From assembly GCA_033085395.1 (NCBI GenBank), contig JANQBS010000282.1, forward strand, positions 1 through 47,411: a stretch of DNA of 47,411 nt, read 5' to 3'. Made by a program: the position numbers and the translations under genes. The notes beneath the pieces were generated by a model, which worked only from the letters and a program-made list of their open reading frames with translations, had not been told where the DNA came from and searched no databases. This document shows, in pieces, positions 21,346-32,265 of this stretch (positions are counted from its first letter, which is position 1; the number at the start of each line of letters is the position of its first letter). Source of the DNA: Xanthoparmelia taractica (Eukaryota; Ascomycota; Lecanoromycetes; Lecanorales; Parmeliaceae).

Positions 21346-22348
21346 CTTCCTGGATTGAAAGCTTATGTATGTATATGAAGGTATAGAAAGGAAAAGACAA
21401 CAAGGACGGAAGACTTGGGACTGGGAAAAGAGACGCTGCTCGAGACTTTTGTCCAGGCTCCGCCCCAATAGTGGGATTCGCTCCCCATGCTGTCAAGCGC
21501 GCTCGAAGAAGATGGTGAGCTGTCACACCAGGCTTGTACTATGGTAGTAGTAGATAAGGCTGGCAGCCATGATCGAGATACAGCCGCTGAACATGAATCC
21601 TACGCAGACGATGACCAATCCAAAATATGACGATTATTCTAAGAAATCAGGCTGTCGGTCATGATTCGAGATGGGACTGCTGGATAGCTTAGCGCTGAGA
21701 GGCGTGTGGAAATTGGTGATCACCTGCACAAAATGGCAGCCATGTTTCAAGTTCAGCTGGCCTGGGTGAGTGCATTTGTGGCATGAGAAAAGTGGTAAGG
21801 ATGCTGTGTGATTTACCGGCATATGCGAAAGGACGGCAAGATGCGACAAGGCTACAAGGTCACCAAGTGACCGTACTTGTCTGTGTTGAAGCTCCCTTAT
21901 GTTACACAGCTCTGGAGCTTTTATAAACTTGACTGGATGCGCGCTGGAGGATAGGATGGAAGAGATTGGATAATAACCACAATAATAATAATAACTCGTG
22001 GTAATATTGAGTTTGGATATTAAGGGTAGCTGCGCTTGGGGGCGGTGGCGGGCCTTGCAGCCGCCCGAGTGACATAGGTACTTCCAAAGCTAAGGTACTT
22101 TACTCGGGAATTGGTAGGAAGCCCCTCCCCCGTGGGCCGTGGGAACCCCCGAGCATCCTTAAAGTAGGTAAAGATACGCGAATCTATCACTTTCAATTTC
22201 ACCAATCACATTCCTGCAGCAACTATGTTTCGCCCTACCGCTTCACAACATGCAGGCTTCAGCTTTTGGGCGTCCCTCAGAATTTCACTGCTTTTTTACC
22301 AGATGTCTTTCCTCTCGCTAAGTGTAGTAGAGAAGTCTTTGTTCCCTT
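21346..22348. other. Divergent intergenic region
   Basis: About 1 kb between the protease-like gene and the glycosyltransferase gene, which point away from each other, so it must hold both promoters. An (AATAAT)-like run lies near 21978-21995. The frames at 21200-21526 and 21365-21547 are shadows of the 5' end and leader of the minus-strand gene. Confidence 0.5.
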
Positions 22349-23380
22349 GTGATGTTTCTTCTCCACGATGACGCTTTTGCCAACAGCATGGAACACCATA
22401 GTTTCACCAACGCTATCTGGCAGAGCCTCGTGAGCGGCACCAGCATCATACGGCGGCGGCCCGCTCGATTCCTCTCTGGAGCACTCTTGGTTGCCGTATA
22501 TGTATACTTCTTCATTTACTACCATGGTCTCGTGGGGCCAGGATCACAGGTGCAACAGCACTTGCAGCCTCAGTTGGACGAAATCCCTCCTCGAATATGG
22601 CAGATCTTCTTTGGTTACACCCCACTCGACGACTTTGCGCCTGCACTTCAGACATGGATCTCCAAGAATCAGGATTACAGCTACACTCTCATGAGCAACC
22701 AAGGCGCTGATGACTTTGCCCGAAAACACTACGCCGATCGACCAGATATCCTCGAACCCTTTCTCCAGCTGAAATTTCACGTCCTCCGTTCTGATCTACT
22801 ACGATACATGATACTCGAATCAGAAGGGGGAGTATACAGCGATCTGGATACTGTTGTCATCAAGTCTGTACGAGACTGGATCCCTCAAGAGCTAAGACCC
22901 AAGGTCCACGCTGTCGTCGGAGTGGAGTATGACCAACTGGACGGAGAGCCATACTATGGTATGAATGAACGGATTCAATTCTGTCAATGGACCATGGCCG
23001 CCAGCCGAGGCCACCCCATAATGAAAAATATCGTGAAGAAAGTCGTTGCGGCCTTGAACGAGACAGCCGGGCGCAACAATACCAGCATTACCGATTTCCA
23101 ACCAACAGACGATGAGGTCGTCCAAGTCAGTGGGCCTGTCATCTGGACGCGTGCTGTCATGGAGGCTATGTCTGAGCTGACGGGAACCGAGATGAGTTAC
23201 CTTAATATTACCGGAATGATTGAGCCACGGTTATTTGGTGACGTCCTTGTTCTTCCGATTGATGGATTTGGAGCAGGCCAACCCCATTCAAATTCGACAC
23301 GGGACGAACATCAAGGGCCAGGGGATTTCTTCGTAAGGCATCAATGGAAGGGTTCATGGAAACATGGGTGGAACGATTAG
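22349..23380 (+). CDS. OCH1-like alpha-1,6-mannosyltransferase (GT32)
   Basis: Intronless, 343 aa. A type II membrane layout: short basic cytosolic tail (IIRRRPAR), one helix at about 41-59, then a lumenal catalytic domain. Family motifs: IPPRIWQIFFGYTP (about 79-92), FLQLKFHVLRSDLLRYMILE, then GGVYSDLDTVV with the DXD metal-binding pair Asp165-Leu-Asp167, and VSGPVIWTRAVME, FFVRHQWKGSWK near the C-terminus. GT32 enzymes of this type use GDP-mannose in the Golgi to start or extend outer chains on N-glycans; fungi carry several paralogues and I cannot say this is OCH1 itself. Met at 22349, 22352 or 22388 could each be the start without affecting the helix. Confidence 0.9.
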   Translation: MMFLLHDDAFANSMEHHSFTNAIWQSLVSGTSIIRRRPARFLSGALLVAVYVYFFIYYHGLVGPGSQVQQHLQPQLDEIPPRIWQIFFGYTPLDDFAPALQTWISKNQDYSYTLMSNQGADDFARKHYADRPDILEPFLQLKFHVLRSDLLRYMILESEGGVYSDLDTVVIKSVRDWIPQELRPKVHAVVGVEYDQLDGEPYYGMNERIQFCQWTMAASRGHPIMKNIVKKVVAALNETAGRNNTSITDFQPTDDEVVQVSGPVIWTRAVMEAMSELTGTEMSYLNITGMIEPRLFGDVLVLPIDGFGAGQPHSNSTRDEHQGPGDFFVRHQWKGSWKHGWND

Positions 23381-24152
23381 GGGCATTGGATATGGAAAAT
23401 AGTTGAGACAACGCGGCCAAGGATAAAGTGGTAATTAAGTGAGGTGATTGGATCACCCATATTTGTAAGGCATTTTGGGTTCCGGCGATAGAGAAGAAGA
23501 GCAGCAAGAAGTTTAAAAGATCTACTCAAAGGGGCGGATCGTGGATAAAGAATAATCTGGACGTAAGAACCAAGGGTTCATGGTCGATCGTTACAAGGTG
23601 CGAGAACAGCATTTCGTGCGTCAACCCTTTACATAATTGCTCAGAAGACATGAACTGACACCTTCTCAGGACCGTTGACATAGACGAAGCTATACCTGTA
23701 TATCACATCAAAAATTGCATAACATTTAAACTCCAAGCTTCGGCGTGGCATCTATCCACTTCCTTTCTTATCACCTTCTGGCGTTCTCTTCCCATTCACT
23801 GAACTCAACCTCCTCAGTATACATCGTCTCGACCTTTTCCTTTGCGGAAGAGTCAGTGTCAGACTTGTTTGTCAATGGAGGAAAATTGAAATGCATCGCT
23901 TCGAAAAATACGATAACTGATCAAATGCATGGGTGCTCTCTGGACTTTCTACGGAGAGGATCGGCCATGGTGGTGGGACATGCACTGCTTCAACTCATGT
24001 AGAGAAGAGAGATAGACTGCATATCCTTGCTATGGATTGTTTCTTATGATTGAAGGCACGCTATCGATGCTATGATTGTGATGTGCACAAAATACTCAAC
24101 ACAATGCTCCCAGACGCTACTTCATACACAGCTTTTATCAGATACATCCAAG
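23381..24152. other. Convergent spacer
   Basis: 3' flanks of the glycosyltransferase (plus) and mL38 (minus). The frame at 23745-24002 has no recognisable motif. No repeats are apparent. Confidence 0.5.
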
Positions 24153-25499
24153 CTACCTATACCTCGCTCCATCCTTCTTCTTGTACGGCCCCTTCTCTGG
24201 CTTCTTCCTCTTGAATTCGATATTCATCCCCTCAACGCCTGCCCTCATCACTACCCCATCGGTCCCTTCATCCCACTTGCTTCTGAACAAATGCATCCCA
24301 ATCGGCTTCAAGGGCTTCGTATCCACAAACCTGCGAATCGTAAAATCGTCCCTTTTGAGCCCCGGACTCTCTTTCAACGTCTCGATGTCCAAGCTCGCTC
24401 CCTTCCCAGCATCATCTTGCTGCAACACAAACACCGCCAGCCGGTGGTACGGAGCGCCTTTTTCGGCGTATGGCGGCAGCCAGGGGTGTACGATATGCTC
24501 CTCCTTCTTCAACTTCGCCAATGGAATCGAAGTAGCCGTCGGACTCAACGGCACATTCACAGCTAGAAAGTGACACCTTGACCGAAACCTATCTCTCGCC
24601 TCATCCGGCACGTCTTGGTCCACGACCGCTATACTGACGAGCCTCTCCCCCTTATCGAACACCTGTACATTCAATCGTGCCGGTATCTCGCTCACGCGGG
24701 AATCGACGAATTCGCCAGGCTGGACGTTGCGACGGCCGAAGCCGAGGGAGACTTCGGCGGTGGGGTCGAGGTGCGGGAGCATGTCAGGGACGATATACAT
24801 TTGGGAGATGCGTTGCATGAGTAGTTTGCGTTTGTATTCGCGCCATTTGCGATCGGCGAGGTAGCGGTAGATGGGGCGGTTCATGTCACCTTTTGCATCC
24901 CCCCCAAGAAATTAGCACCTGGCGCCATTGTTAATAATACCAGTAAGAGATGTGAACCAACCCATGCCATCCTCAAACCTCTTCTTGATAACGGGATCGT
25001 TGACATCGGCCAAGATCTTCAACCCCTCAAGAAACTTGTGCATCCGGACCAGTTTCCCCCTTTTCGCATACTCGCCCCCAAACTCGCTCGTCGGCACTTG
25101 CTGCCAATAGGCTATCCGTTTGCGCATTTTTTCTATTTCCGAGAGTTTGCGCGCACGGTCTTCGGCGAGCACGGCTCGCGCTTCTTGGAAGCATTGGTAG
25201 GGCATTTGTTCGAAGGGGACGTTATCGGAGGAGAGGATGGCGGCGCGGCGGCGGCGGGAGCCGATGGGGTGGAGGCCGGACTTGAGGAGCTGACGCTCTT
25301 CGCGGGGGGTGGACACGGTGTTTGGGTCAAGGGGTGGAGGGGGTTGAGCAGGGGAGGTGGATGTGGATTCGAGAGCTTCATCTTTTCGCTGGGTGCTGGT
25401 TGTGAAGCTGGGGGAAGAGTATAAAGGGGTGGGCTGTCGACGTGCTACATTTCGTAGACAGTGCAGTGCTGGACGAATGGTATAGATTGGGGCTGCCAT
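24153..25499 (-). CDS. MRPL35: Mitochondrial large-subunit ribosomal protein mL38 (MRPL35)
   Basis: Two exons on the minus strand, 25499-24962 and 24889-24153; 1275 nt, 424 aa. The 72-bp intron (donor GTTGGT, phase 1) lies inside the conserved KKRFEDGMGDMNRPIYRYLA block. Residues 1 to about 40 form an arginine-rich mitochondrial presequence (MAAPIYTIRPALHCLRNVAR). The N-terminal half carries RRRRAA and a helical region (LAEDRARKLSEIEKMRKRIA), the second half a phosphatidylethanolamine-binding-protein-like fold, and the C-terminus is very basic (EFKRKKPEKGPYKKK). mL38 sits on the central protuberance of the mitoribosome. An in-frame Met at 25547 would add 16 residues; I prefer 25499 because it puts the presequence first. 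The neighbour uL4m is divergent, 302 bp away. Confidence 0.93.
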
Positions 25500-25801
25500 G
25501 TTCAATGGTAATGAATTCAAAAATTGTCCAGTTGACAATGTCTGCAATCGAATGTGTTTAGCCGCAGATCAATTTTAATTGGTCAGTACCCGCTATTGAT
25601 TCAAACTCTTGCATCAGTATCGCCAGCCGAAGGGATACTTACCATTCAGAAATCGAAAAGAAGCACTAAGAGAGGCGGAGAGGAGAAGACTTGCAGGCCA
25701 GCGTGATACAGCACGTTTTGCCGGATGAAGTGATACGCCTGCGCAAAGACTACGCGAATTCTGCCAACTAGCAGCCGATCTATTCAATCAGTCTGGCCAT
25801 T
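25500..25801. promoter_or_regulatory. Shared divergent promoter of mL38 and uL4m
   Basis: A 302-bp gap separates the starts of two mitochondrial large-subunit ribosomal protein genes that point away from each other. Any promoter for either must lie largely in this gap, so co-regulation is likely. I see no unambiguous TATA box; the sequence has mixed composition and an ATTGG/CCAAT-like motif near 25580. Confidence 0.6.
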
Positions 25802-26734
25802 ATGGCCACCAGCAGCTTCTTGAAGAGATCAGTAACATATTTCGCTGCTACGCGAGATCCACTTCTTGTAAGGATCATGCCAACTCTAGAGAAACATCAT
25901 CTAATGCCTAACCAGCAGTGTCTCGCGCCACGCCTCTCGAGGTCAATGGCAACCGAAGTTCAGCTCCCGCAGACCGAAATCTATAATTCATTTACTCCTA
26001 CGATACTTCGCCGACCGCCTCCTCCGGTGCCCAATGTGCTAGCAACAGTCTACAGCTTCCCGGACATGGAACCTTTACGCTTCACAGATTACCCAGCCAA
26101 TCACTTACATCTCCCATTACGTCGCGACATACTGCATCGTGCTGTCATATACGAAGCGAATAACCATCGAGGAATGCGGACCGCGAATACCAAATGGAGA
26201 AGTGAAGTGCACGGTAGTGGACGCAAAATAAGAAAACAAAAAGGCTTAGGCATGGCTCGACTGGGTGACAAGAAAAGTCCGATGCTTAGGGGAGGGGGCG
26301 TGGCCTTTGGCCCCAAGCCTAGAGATATGTCTACCAAGCTACCGCGCAAGATCTACGATCTAGCATGGCGGACAGCACTGAGCTACCGGTATAGGAGGGG
26401 AGAGTTGATTGTAGTGCAGAAAATCAAGGACATTGAGAATGAAGATTCGAGGTTCATGGAGCAGATCATGCAGTGGAATAACTGGGGGAAGCCAGACGGG
26501 AAGTCTTTGATCGTTACGAGGAGGGTGATGCCGAAGTTGTTTGATGCTTTGAATGGGGGCAAACAACAGCCGGGATGTCGTAAGCATGGTATCGTGAAAG
26601 AGGAGGCGGATATTGACGTTAAAGATCTTTTGGAGATGGGGAGGGTGGTTATCGAGAAGAGGTCGTTAGATGCGATCTTGAGGGAGCATTCTAGTGATTT
26701 GAACATGAGGGCGCCTTCTGCAGTACGCAGATGA
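25802..26734 (+). CDS. YML6: Mitochondrial large-subunit ribosomal protein uL4m
   Basis: Intronless, 310 aa. A basic N-terminal presequence (MATSSFLKRSVTYFAATRDP, then a second Arg-rich part ending near MATEVQLPQ) targets mitochondria. The uL4 core follows: LHLPLRRDILHRAVIYEANN, the basic loop KWRSEVHGSGRKIRKQKGLG, ARLGDKKSPMLRGGGVAFGP, and PRKIYDLAWRTALSYRYRRG. The C-terminal domain holds DVKDLLEMGRVVIEKRSLDA. The loop reaches toward the peptide exit tunnel in uL4 proteins. It shares its upstream region with mL38, another subunit of the same particle. The start at 25802 follows a short leader; an internal Met (MATEV) could not be the start without losing the targeting region. Confidence 0.95.
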   Translation: MATSSFLKRSVTYFAATRDPLLVRIMPTLEKHHLMPNQQCLAPRLSRSMATEVQLPQTEIYNSFTPTILRRPPPPVPNVLATVYSFPDMEPLRFTDYPANHLHLPLRRDILHRAVIYEANNHRGMRTANTKWRSEVHGSGRKIRKQKGLGMARLGDKKSPMLRGGGVAFGPKPRDMSTKLPRKIYDLAWRTALSYRYRRGELIVVQKIKDIENEDSRFMEQIMQWNNWGKPDGKSLIVTRRVMPKLFDALNGGKQQPGCRKHGIVKEEADIDVKDLLEMGRVVIEKRSLDAILREHSSDLNMRAPSAVRR

Positions 26735-27580
26735 TTGAGCATGGGATTCGCCTTCACCTAGCCCGGGGTCTATGAGTCTAGATCTATACAATCACGACAA
26801 CCTCGCTTCGCTCATGCATACAGGTTCAAGTTCAGGTAGCCCTGATTGAAACAGCGCCTTGCCTCTACTTCATGAAGCTCAACCAAGGCCCAAGAATATG
26901 TACATCTGCTCCCAGACTCCGTGACTTTTACAGCCTCCGTCAATACAGGTGATCAATCCCTGGATCTCAGGCATTCGTCCAATATTCTTTCAAAAGCGAC
27001 CGTAATTCTCCTCGATCGATACGACCAGCGTGACTTGGTGATCAGAAATGTAGACCAAATGGTGAAGATTGTCTCTAAACACCCGGGCCTCGATATCATG
27101 CCCTAGTTTAGGATGCAGCGGAGAATAGTAGTATAGGCACGGAAGGTATAACCGGCTTTTGAATAATTATCAACTGAAGGGTTCCGGACAAGCCATGTTT
27201 ATGCAGGTCTCCTGTCATAGGGTATTGTTCAGAAAGATCAAGCCCAGGGCGTCTCGGGCGTGTAGCATGAGGTCGACCTCGGGACATGCCGAGGCTAACC
27301 GCTCCCGCCAGACGTGTAAACAGAGAAGCAAAAAGTTTCCTCCTCTATGCTTAGATTGAGGTACTGCAATGTCAGCTTTACTGCCATTGATGTTCCTACG
27401 ACCATCCTGCACAACAGCATGTAGGCCGCTGAGAAGTCTCTCGCGGTCCGCCCCTTCAACTATGCCTCTCAAAGCAAAAATTCTTAATCCTGCAATATCA
27501 GGCCAAGCTGCAACAGTACGGAGCTTCGAAGTCCTTGGTTATGGCTCAGTGTGGCCATTACGGCACTGATATGCGTCCAG
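26735..27580. other. Upstream region of the HIBCH gene with a possible first exon
   Basis: Mostly 3' flank of uL4m and promoter DNA. At 27462 a frame starts MPLKAKILNPAISGQAATVR, the kind of basic leader a mitochondrial enzyme needs. It could splice from a weak donor (GTCCTT at about 27531) to the acceptor CAG at 27580, in phase with the next gene. This join is tentative. Confidence 0.4.
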
Positions 27581-29028
27581 ATGGCTACAGACTCCACAAC
27601 ATCACAGGAAATGTTCCGATACGACCCCGATGACGTCCTCTTCAACACCATCTACGGTGTTCGTACCATCGAGCTTAACCGACCCAAGAAGCTCAACTCC
27701 CTCAATGGCTCAATGGCTCGCAAGATAGTCTCCAGACTTAAAGTCCGCACACTCCAGTCTTGCTCATCTCATTTCTCCCACTGAACCTCTGCTGCTTCTA
27801 GGAATGGGAGAAGTCCCAGTTAGCCAGTGTAATAATAATCGGCGGTGCTGGCCCGAAAGCCTTCTGTGCCGGCGGCGACGTCGCAGCTCTCGCCGAACAG
27901 AATAATTCTGGCCCCGAAGGCCAAGCTGCGAGTCAGGCTTACTTCGAGCTCGAATACCAGCTCGATCATCTCATAGCTACATACCCCAAACCCTACGTAG
28001 CATACATGGACGGTATCACGATGGGCGGTGGCGTCGGACTATCGGTGCATGCTCCTATTCGGATAGCTACCGAACGAACGCTCTTTGCCATGCCTGAGAC
28101 CACAATCGGGTTCTTCCCTGATGTTGGTGGCTCGTTCTTTTTACCCAGACTGGAAGGGAAGATAGGAACCTACCTTGCGCTCACGTCTGAACGATTGAAG
28201 GGTGTCAACGCCTTCTACGCGGGTGTAGCAACACATTATATCGACTCCTCCACGCTCTCTTCCCTTACAGCCCGCCTGGCTGAAATCGAGTTCAAAGACT
28301 ACGAAGACATGCGCTCCCGCCTCGCCACCATCGCCGCTACACTTGCAGAATTCGATACGGGACTCCCACACGATGAGCCGATGCTTTTAGCGGGCGAGCT
28401 GCGAAAAGCGATCGATCGCTGTTTTGGCTACACGGAAATGGAGGCCATCATCCGCGCGCTTGAAAATGAGGAGAAGAATACGAAGCTCCCGCAACATATC
28501 AGAGATTGGGCGACCAGCACACTCCAAACTCTGTCAGAACGGTCTCCAACGAGTCTCAAGGTAACGCTGAAGCAAATGGAACTGGGCCGGAAATGGTCCA
28601 TTGGGGAAGCTTTCAAGAATGAATACCACATCGCAGGCCATTTCATGTCGCATCCCGACTTTGGCACCGGGGTCTCTGCACGCTTAATACACAAGCTCTC
28701 AACCAAGCCTACGTGGGATCCTCCTTCTCTCCAAGATGTCACAATGAAAGACGTTGACAATTTCTTTAAACATGAGGGCAAGGTTGCCATGACATTGCGG
28801 AACGAGCATGAGAGGGATTACAGCGAGTACCCCTTCCGCATGGGTCTGGTGAGGGAAAATGAAATAGAAGATGTGGTGCGGCAGGGAGGGCAGACGGCTA
28901 CAGGGGTCATAGCGAAATTCTTTGACGAGGGCGGGAAGAGGACAGGGACGAGGGAGAAGGTGGAAGAGGTTTTGGCGAGGAATTGTGATAAAGATAAGAA
29001 GGGATATCTGATATGGAAGAATGTATAA
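27581..29028 (+). CDS. EHD3: 3-hydroxyisobutyryl-CoA hydrolase, mitochondrial
   Basis: Two exons, 27581-27742 and 27802-29028 (intron 59 bp, weak donor GTCCGC), give 462 aa from the conservative start; a possible leader exon at 27462 would add about 23 residues. The protein has the crotonase fold of HIBCH: YGVRTIELNRPKKLNSLNGS, AGPKAFCAGGDVAAL (oxyanion hole), YMDGITMGGGVGLSVHAPIR, then MPETTIGFFPDVGGSFFLPR, carrying the catalytic Glu and Asp of the hydrolase branch. The C-terminal half has the HIBCH-specific HEGKVAMTLRNE and PFRMGLVRENEI region. The enzyme frees 3-hydroxyisobutyrate from its CoA ester in valine breakdown. The yeast homologue was also reported as a mitochondrial ribosome-associated protein (Mrp5 family naming), which would suit the neighbouring mitoribosomal genes, but adjacency proves nothing. 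Confidence 0.93.
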
Positions 29029-30871
29029 ATTCAGCTGGTAGAGGAAGGGGAGCTCCAAAGGTTGAATTTTGTGCATCTGTATAAGGTTCTAAGCACTTAT
29101 CAAGAAGCTACTCTGGGCATTTTGAGGTCGGCCATTTCTCCCGGTCGAATGATGCTGTCTCTATAACCGAAATCCGCAGGTAGAAGTAAACATACCGACT
29201 ACCTACCGCGACAGGAAGTCCCATCCGTTCCGTCAACCTTTCCCATCCCCAAAAACAGCATCCCCAAACCCGCGATTCCAATCTCCGGAAACCGCACCCC
29301 AATCCCCACGGTGCGGCATTGCGGACGTTGATCGACATTTGTGCAAATCCCCATTCTTTCTGTATGCATATGATGCTATCGCAAAAATACTGGGTACATT
29401 GATGCAAGATCCTTAGACGCCAATTCGGATGTTTCTCTTGATGGCATGCATTAGCGGTGGGTGGGTGGGTGGGAGGAAAGACCCGACGGGACGTGGCTTC
29501 CGCCGTTGTTTCGAATGATCGGTGGGGTATAACGTAAGTAGATGAGGTAGAAGTAGAGGCGATGTAACAGTCTCGGGTCATGGGAGCATGTTACTTTTCG
29601 GTGTGTATAGGAAGTGGCGAGGGCATGGTTATGATGTATACCTTAGGACTGATGTCGTATCCATCTCTGTCTTTCTTCTCTCACGCATACTCTCCCATTG
29701 AGAGAGAGTCTCTCTCCGTCTCTCACCCCATCTCTATCTCTCACACACACACGCACACTCCCTCCTCATACTCGCACATGATAAAAGTCTACAAAAGGAA
29801 GCGCATTGAACATTGCAGTGGCGACAGCCGCAATGTAATCCACGAATACTACAAGCATATCAATGCAAGATTATGCAAAAGGAAAATCGGGTTCCTTATG
29901 ATGTATCGGAAAAGAGAGACCGTGAAGCGAAAGATGCATAATGAATGACGTGAATTGGGGGGAGAACCCGCAAAATCCTTGCGTGAGTGCGTCACCGATC
30001 AATGTCCCTCGACAACACGTCATATCTGTATCATATTCGATCGCCCCGTGCGGCCCATTGCGCAATCTTAAACAATGTACGGCAGATCAGAAACCTTCTT
30101 GTCAATCTCTCTCTCTTTTTAATGGAGGAAAGATACAATACTGGGTTCTTTCCTGAGGGTGGGTGAGTCTGCACTATCACTTTCTCGTCTCTCGGCTGCG
30201 TTGCTGTCATGGTGGCAACAACGGGGAAAAGGAACACGCGTGGGATAAATGTCCATTTCAGCACCATTTCAGCACCGTGCGTACTTGACAAGTCACTGGA
30301 GGGGCAGAGATGCTTCTGGTGCTAGTGCGCATTTCTTCATTTGCTAAGTTATGTGCTCATATAAAGTAAGTACAGTCATCGTTCCTTCTCAAGAATGAGG
30401 AAAATCGCGCTTTTGAGATGTGAAAGAGCTGGGAAAGCTCTCGTCTGCAACATTGGAGTTGATGGTCAAGTCGACCCCAAAAATGGCTGAGCCAGGAGCA
30501 TTTCACAAGGATCAGCTGCAGCAAAGATCCGAGTTGGAGTATGGCTGTTAAGCATGCATGAGGTTGAAGCAAGGAGTCTGCGTACAGAGCAGTGTTACAT
30601 TAAGAGACTCGTTATGGGCAAGACCGACATCGAAGCGTACATTGACCCAAGAACCGAGAGGTGCCGGGAACTTGCCAGGGATGGAGCCGACCGTGAATGC
30701 CAGGAGCGCGCGCAAGAGTGGTATCTGAACGTCCGTCGACATCGTCATTCGATGTCTCATGAAAAGATTAAAGCTAGAAGAAACCGAGGAACCAGTGCTA
30801 GGCTGCCAGCAGAGGTACACTACCACCCATGACCGTCTCATGAGCAGTGGAAGCCGCAAGCTGGTGGATGT
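29029..30871. other. Intergenic, 1.8 kb
   Basis: No gene is supported. Frames at 29108-29581 (minus, 157 codons), 29580-29948 (plus, 122 codons) and 30548-30859 (both strands) show no domains and low-complexity composition. The segment includes a CT/CA microsatellite at about 29698-29765 and probably the 3' UTR of the bZIP gene near its right end. Confidence 0.4.
29698..29765. repeat. Imperfect CT/CA microsatellite
   Basis: Runs of GAGAGAGAG, TCTCTCTCC, TCTCTC and CACACACACA in a 68-bp stretch, imperfect and interrupted by CCCC and TATC. It lies in intergenic DNA with no gene over it. Confidence 0.7.
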
Positions 30872-32038
30872 CTAACCAGCAACAGCCACAGGAAGCTGAG
30901 ATGCAATGCCCTCGTGGATCGTGTCATGGTTTATTGAGCTTGTGAGTAAGGCTTCCAAAACGTTGTCGTCGTCGACAACCGAGGTTTTATTTGGCTCAGT
31001 TATAGGAGATGTGCTGTCGAATTCATTTCGACTGGTGTCGGCGTCACTGCTCCCCAGGCGGCTTGGTGGCATGCTTCCAATGGGGCTTGTCTCGCGCTTG
31101 AAGAGGTCATCTTCGTGCTTCTGGTCGGCGAAGTTGTTGGCGCCAGACTTGATGAATGCCTGGATCGATTCACATTCACATTGGCTGTGCTTTAGCAGCT
31201 CTCCCTTGAGGAAGAGGACCTCTTGCCGACATGAATCGACTACTATACGGAGCTGGTTGTTGTCCTTCTGCAGCTCGCGGGCACGGTTCTCGAGGTTCTG
31301 GGTCCATTCCTTCTTTTTTTGGCGACACTTGGATGCAGCAACACGGTTGCGTTCGAGAAACTTGGAACGCTTGACATCTTCTGGCTTCGTGGGGTCATTG
31401 GTATTGTTCGAGCGACGTGACGCGTACTTGCGGGTACGCTTAGGTGACGACTGATTTGTTGAGTCGTGATTAGTAGAGCCACGCTTTCGCTTGCCTTTGC
31501 CGGCATCCTGTGGCGGCTCCATCTCCTGTTGCTCAATCTGCTCATAAAGCTGATTGTCTAGCAGGCTTTCGTTGTCATCGTCGTCATCTGGTGGGGTGAC
31601 TTGGCCATAGTGAGCACGCGTGTTGGTTGGGTGAATGTTGGTAAAGATATTGGATGGGTTTCCTTGCTGATAGCCATTGTAGGGCCAGCTCTTGGGAGAA
31701 AATGAGGCAGAGCTGGGTGGTGTGAATGGACGGATGTTGGCTTCATTGCTCCATGGCATACCCGACGCTCCAGGGGTGGAGAAGAAATTCTGGTATGGGG
31801 ACTCGGCTCTAGAGGAGGGCTCGAAGTCGAAGAAGGAGGACTCGTCGGTGTTGATGGAAGCGAGTGTGCCACCTCGAGGTGTGGCATACTTCTCAGTCTG
31901 CCGTGGCTCGACGGTATCATTGTTGGTGAGTGTATTGCCAAAGGTCTTGACGAAATCGTTGTTCCTGGCCATGTTGCGGGCAAACATGTTGCGGCAACGG
32001 TGATGGGGCAGGTGACGTGTAGGAATAGGTACCGGCAC
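30872..32038 (-). CDS. ATF/CREB-type bZIP transcription factor
   Basis: Intronless, 388 aa. The basic region (residues about 224-243, KFLERNRVAASKCRQKKKEW) has the invariant Asn and Arg of NRVAASKCR; the zipper follows with Leu249, 256, 263 and 277 (Cys270 replaces one Leu). After it, HSQCECESIQAFI is the conserved Cys-x-Cys block of fungal ATF/CREB factors. The N-terminal 220 residues are Ser/Pro/Asn-rich with possible MAPK sites (PFTPPSS, FSPKSW, VTPPDDD) and a basic stretch (KGKRKR, KRTRKYASRR) that can serve as nuclear localisation signal. The basic region is closer to the AtfB type (AASKCRQKKKE) than to AtfA (AALKCRQRKKQ), by memory. Such factors act in stress and developmental regulation under Hog1-type MAPK. 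Alternative starts are Met18 and Met23. Confidence 0.93.
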   Translation of the reverse strand: MPVPIPTRHLPHHRCRNMFARNMARNNDFVKTFGNTLTNNDTVEPRQTEKYATPRGGTLASINTDESSFFDFEPSSRAESPYQNFFSTPGASGMPWSNEANIRPFTPPSSASFSPKSWPYNGYQQGNPSNIFTNIHPTNTRAHYGQVTPPDDDDDNESLLDNQLYEQIEQQEMEPPQDAGKGKRKRGSTNHDSTNQSSPKRTRKYASRRSNNTNDPTKPEDVKRSKFLERNRVAASKCRQKKKEWTQNLENRARELQKDNNQLRIVVDSCRQEVLFLKGELLKHSQCECESIQAFIKSGANNFADQKHEDDLFKRETSPIGSMPPSRLGSSDADTSRNEFDSTSPITEPNKTSVVDDDNVLEALLTSSINHDTIHEGIASQLPVAVAG

Positions 32039-32231
32039 TTAGGAAGTGATGATGTTAACAGGTAGGTCAAGGATTCGAGTGATATAGTAGGAGTCCTGTT
32101 TGGTTTGTATTAGAGAGCTGAAGGTGGCAAACCGGAGCTTGTTCCGCATACTTTACAGTGTCAATACGGTCTTTTGCGATGGGATTGTTGGGAAAAAAAG
32201 GTGTTGCGATGCGAGTTATGGTGAGCAATGC

Positions 32232-32265
32232 GCTTTGTGATGTTCAAAGCTTTGTGATGTTCAAG
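32232..32265. repeat. 17-bp tandem repeat upstream of the bZIP gene
   Basis: Two head-to-tail copies of GCTTTGTGATGTTCAAA (32232-32248 and 32249-32265), differing only at the last base. It lies about 200 bp upstream of the bZIP start, in its promoter or leader, so it may be a duplicated factor-binding site. Confidence 0.8.

Noticed and set aside
29108..29581. 157-codon minus-strand frame
   Set aside because: No signal peptide, domain or plausible homology; shadowed by simple-sequence DNA.
31558..32070. 170-codon minus-strand frame and plus-strand frames overlapping the bZIP gene
   Set aside because: Ser/Pro/Thr-rich out-of-frame readings of the bZIP N-terminus, without their own domain.
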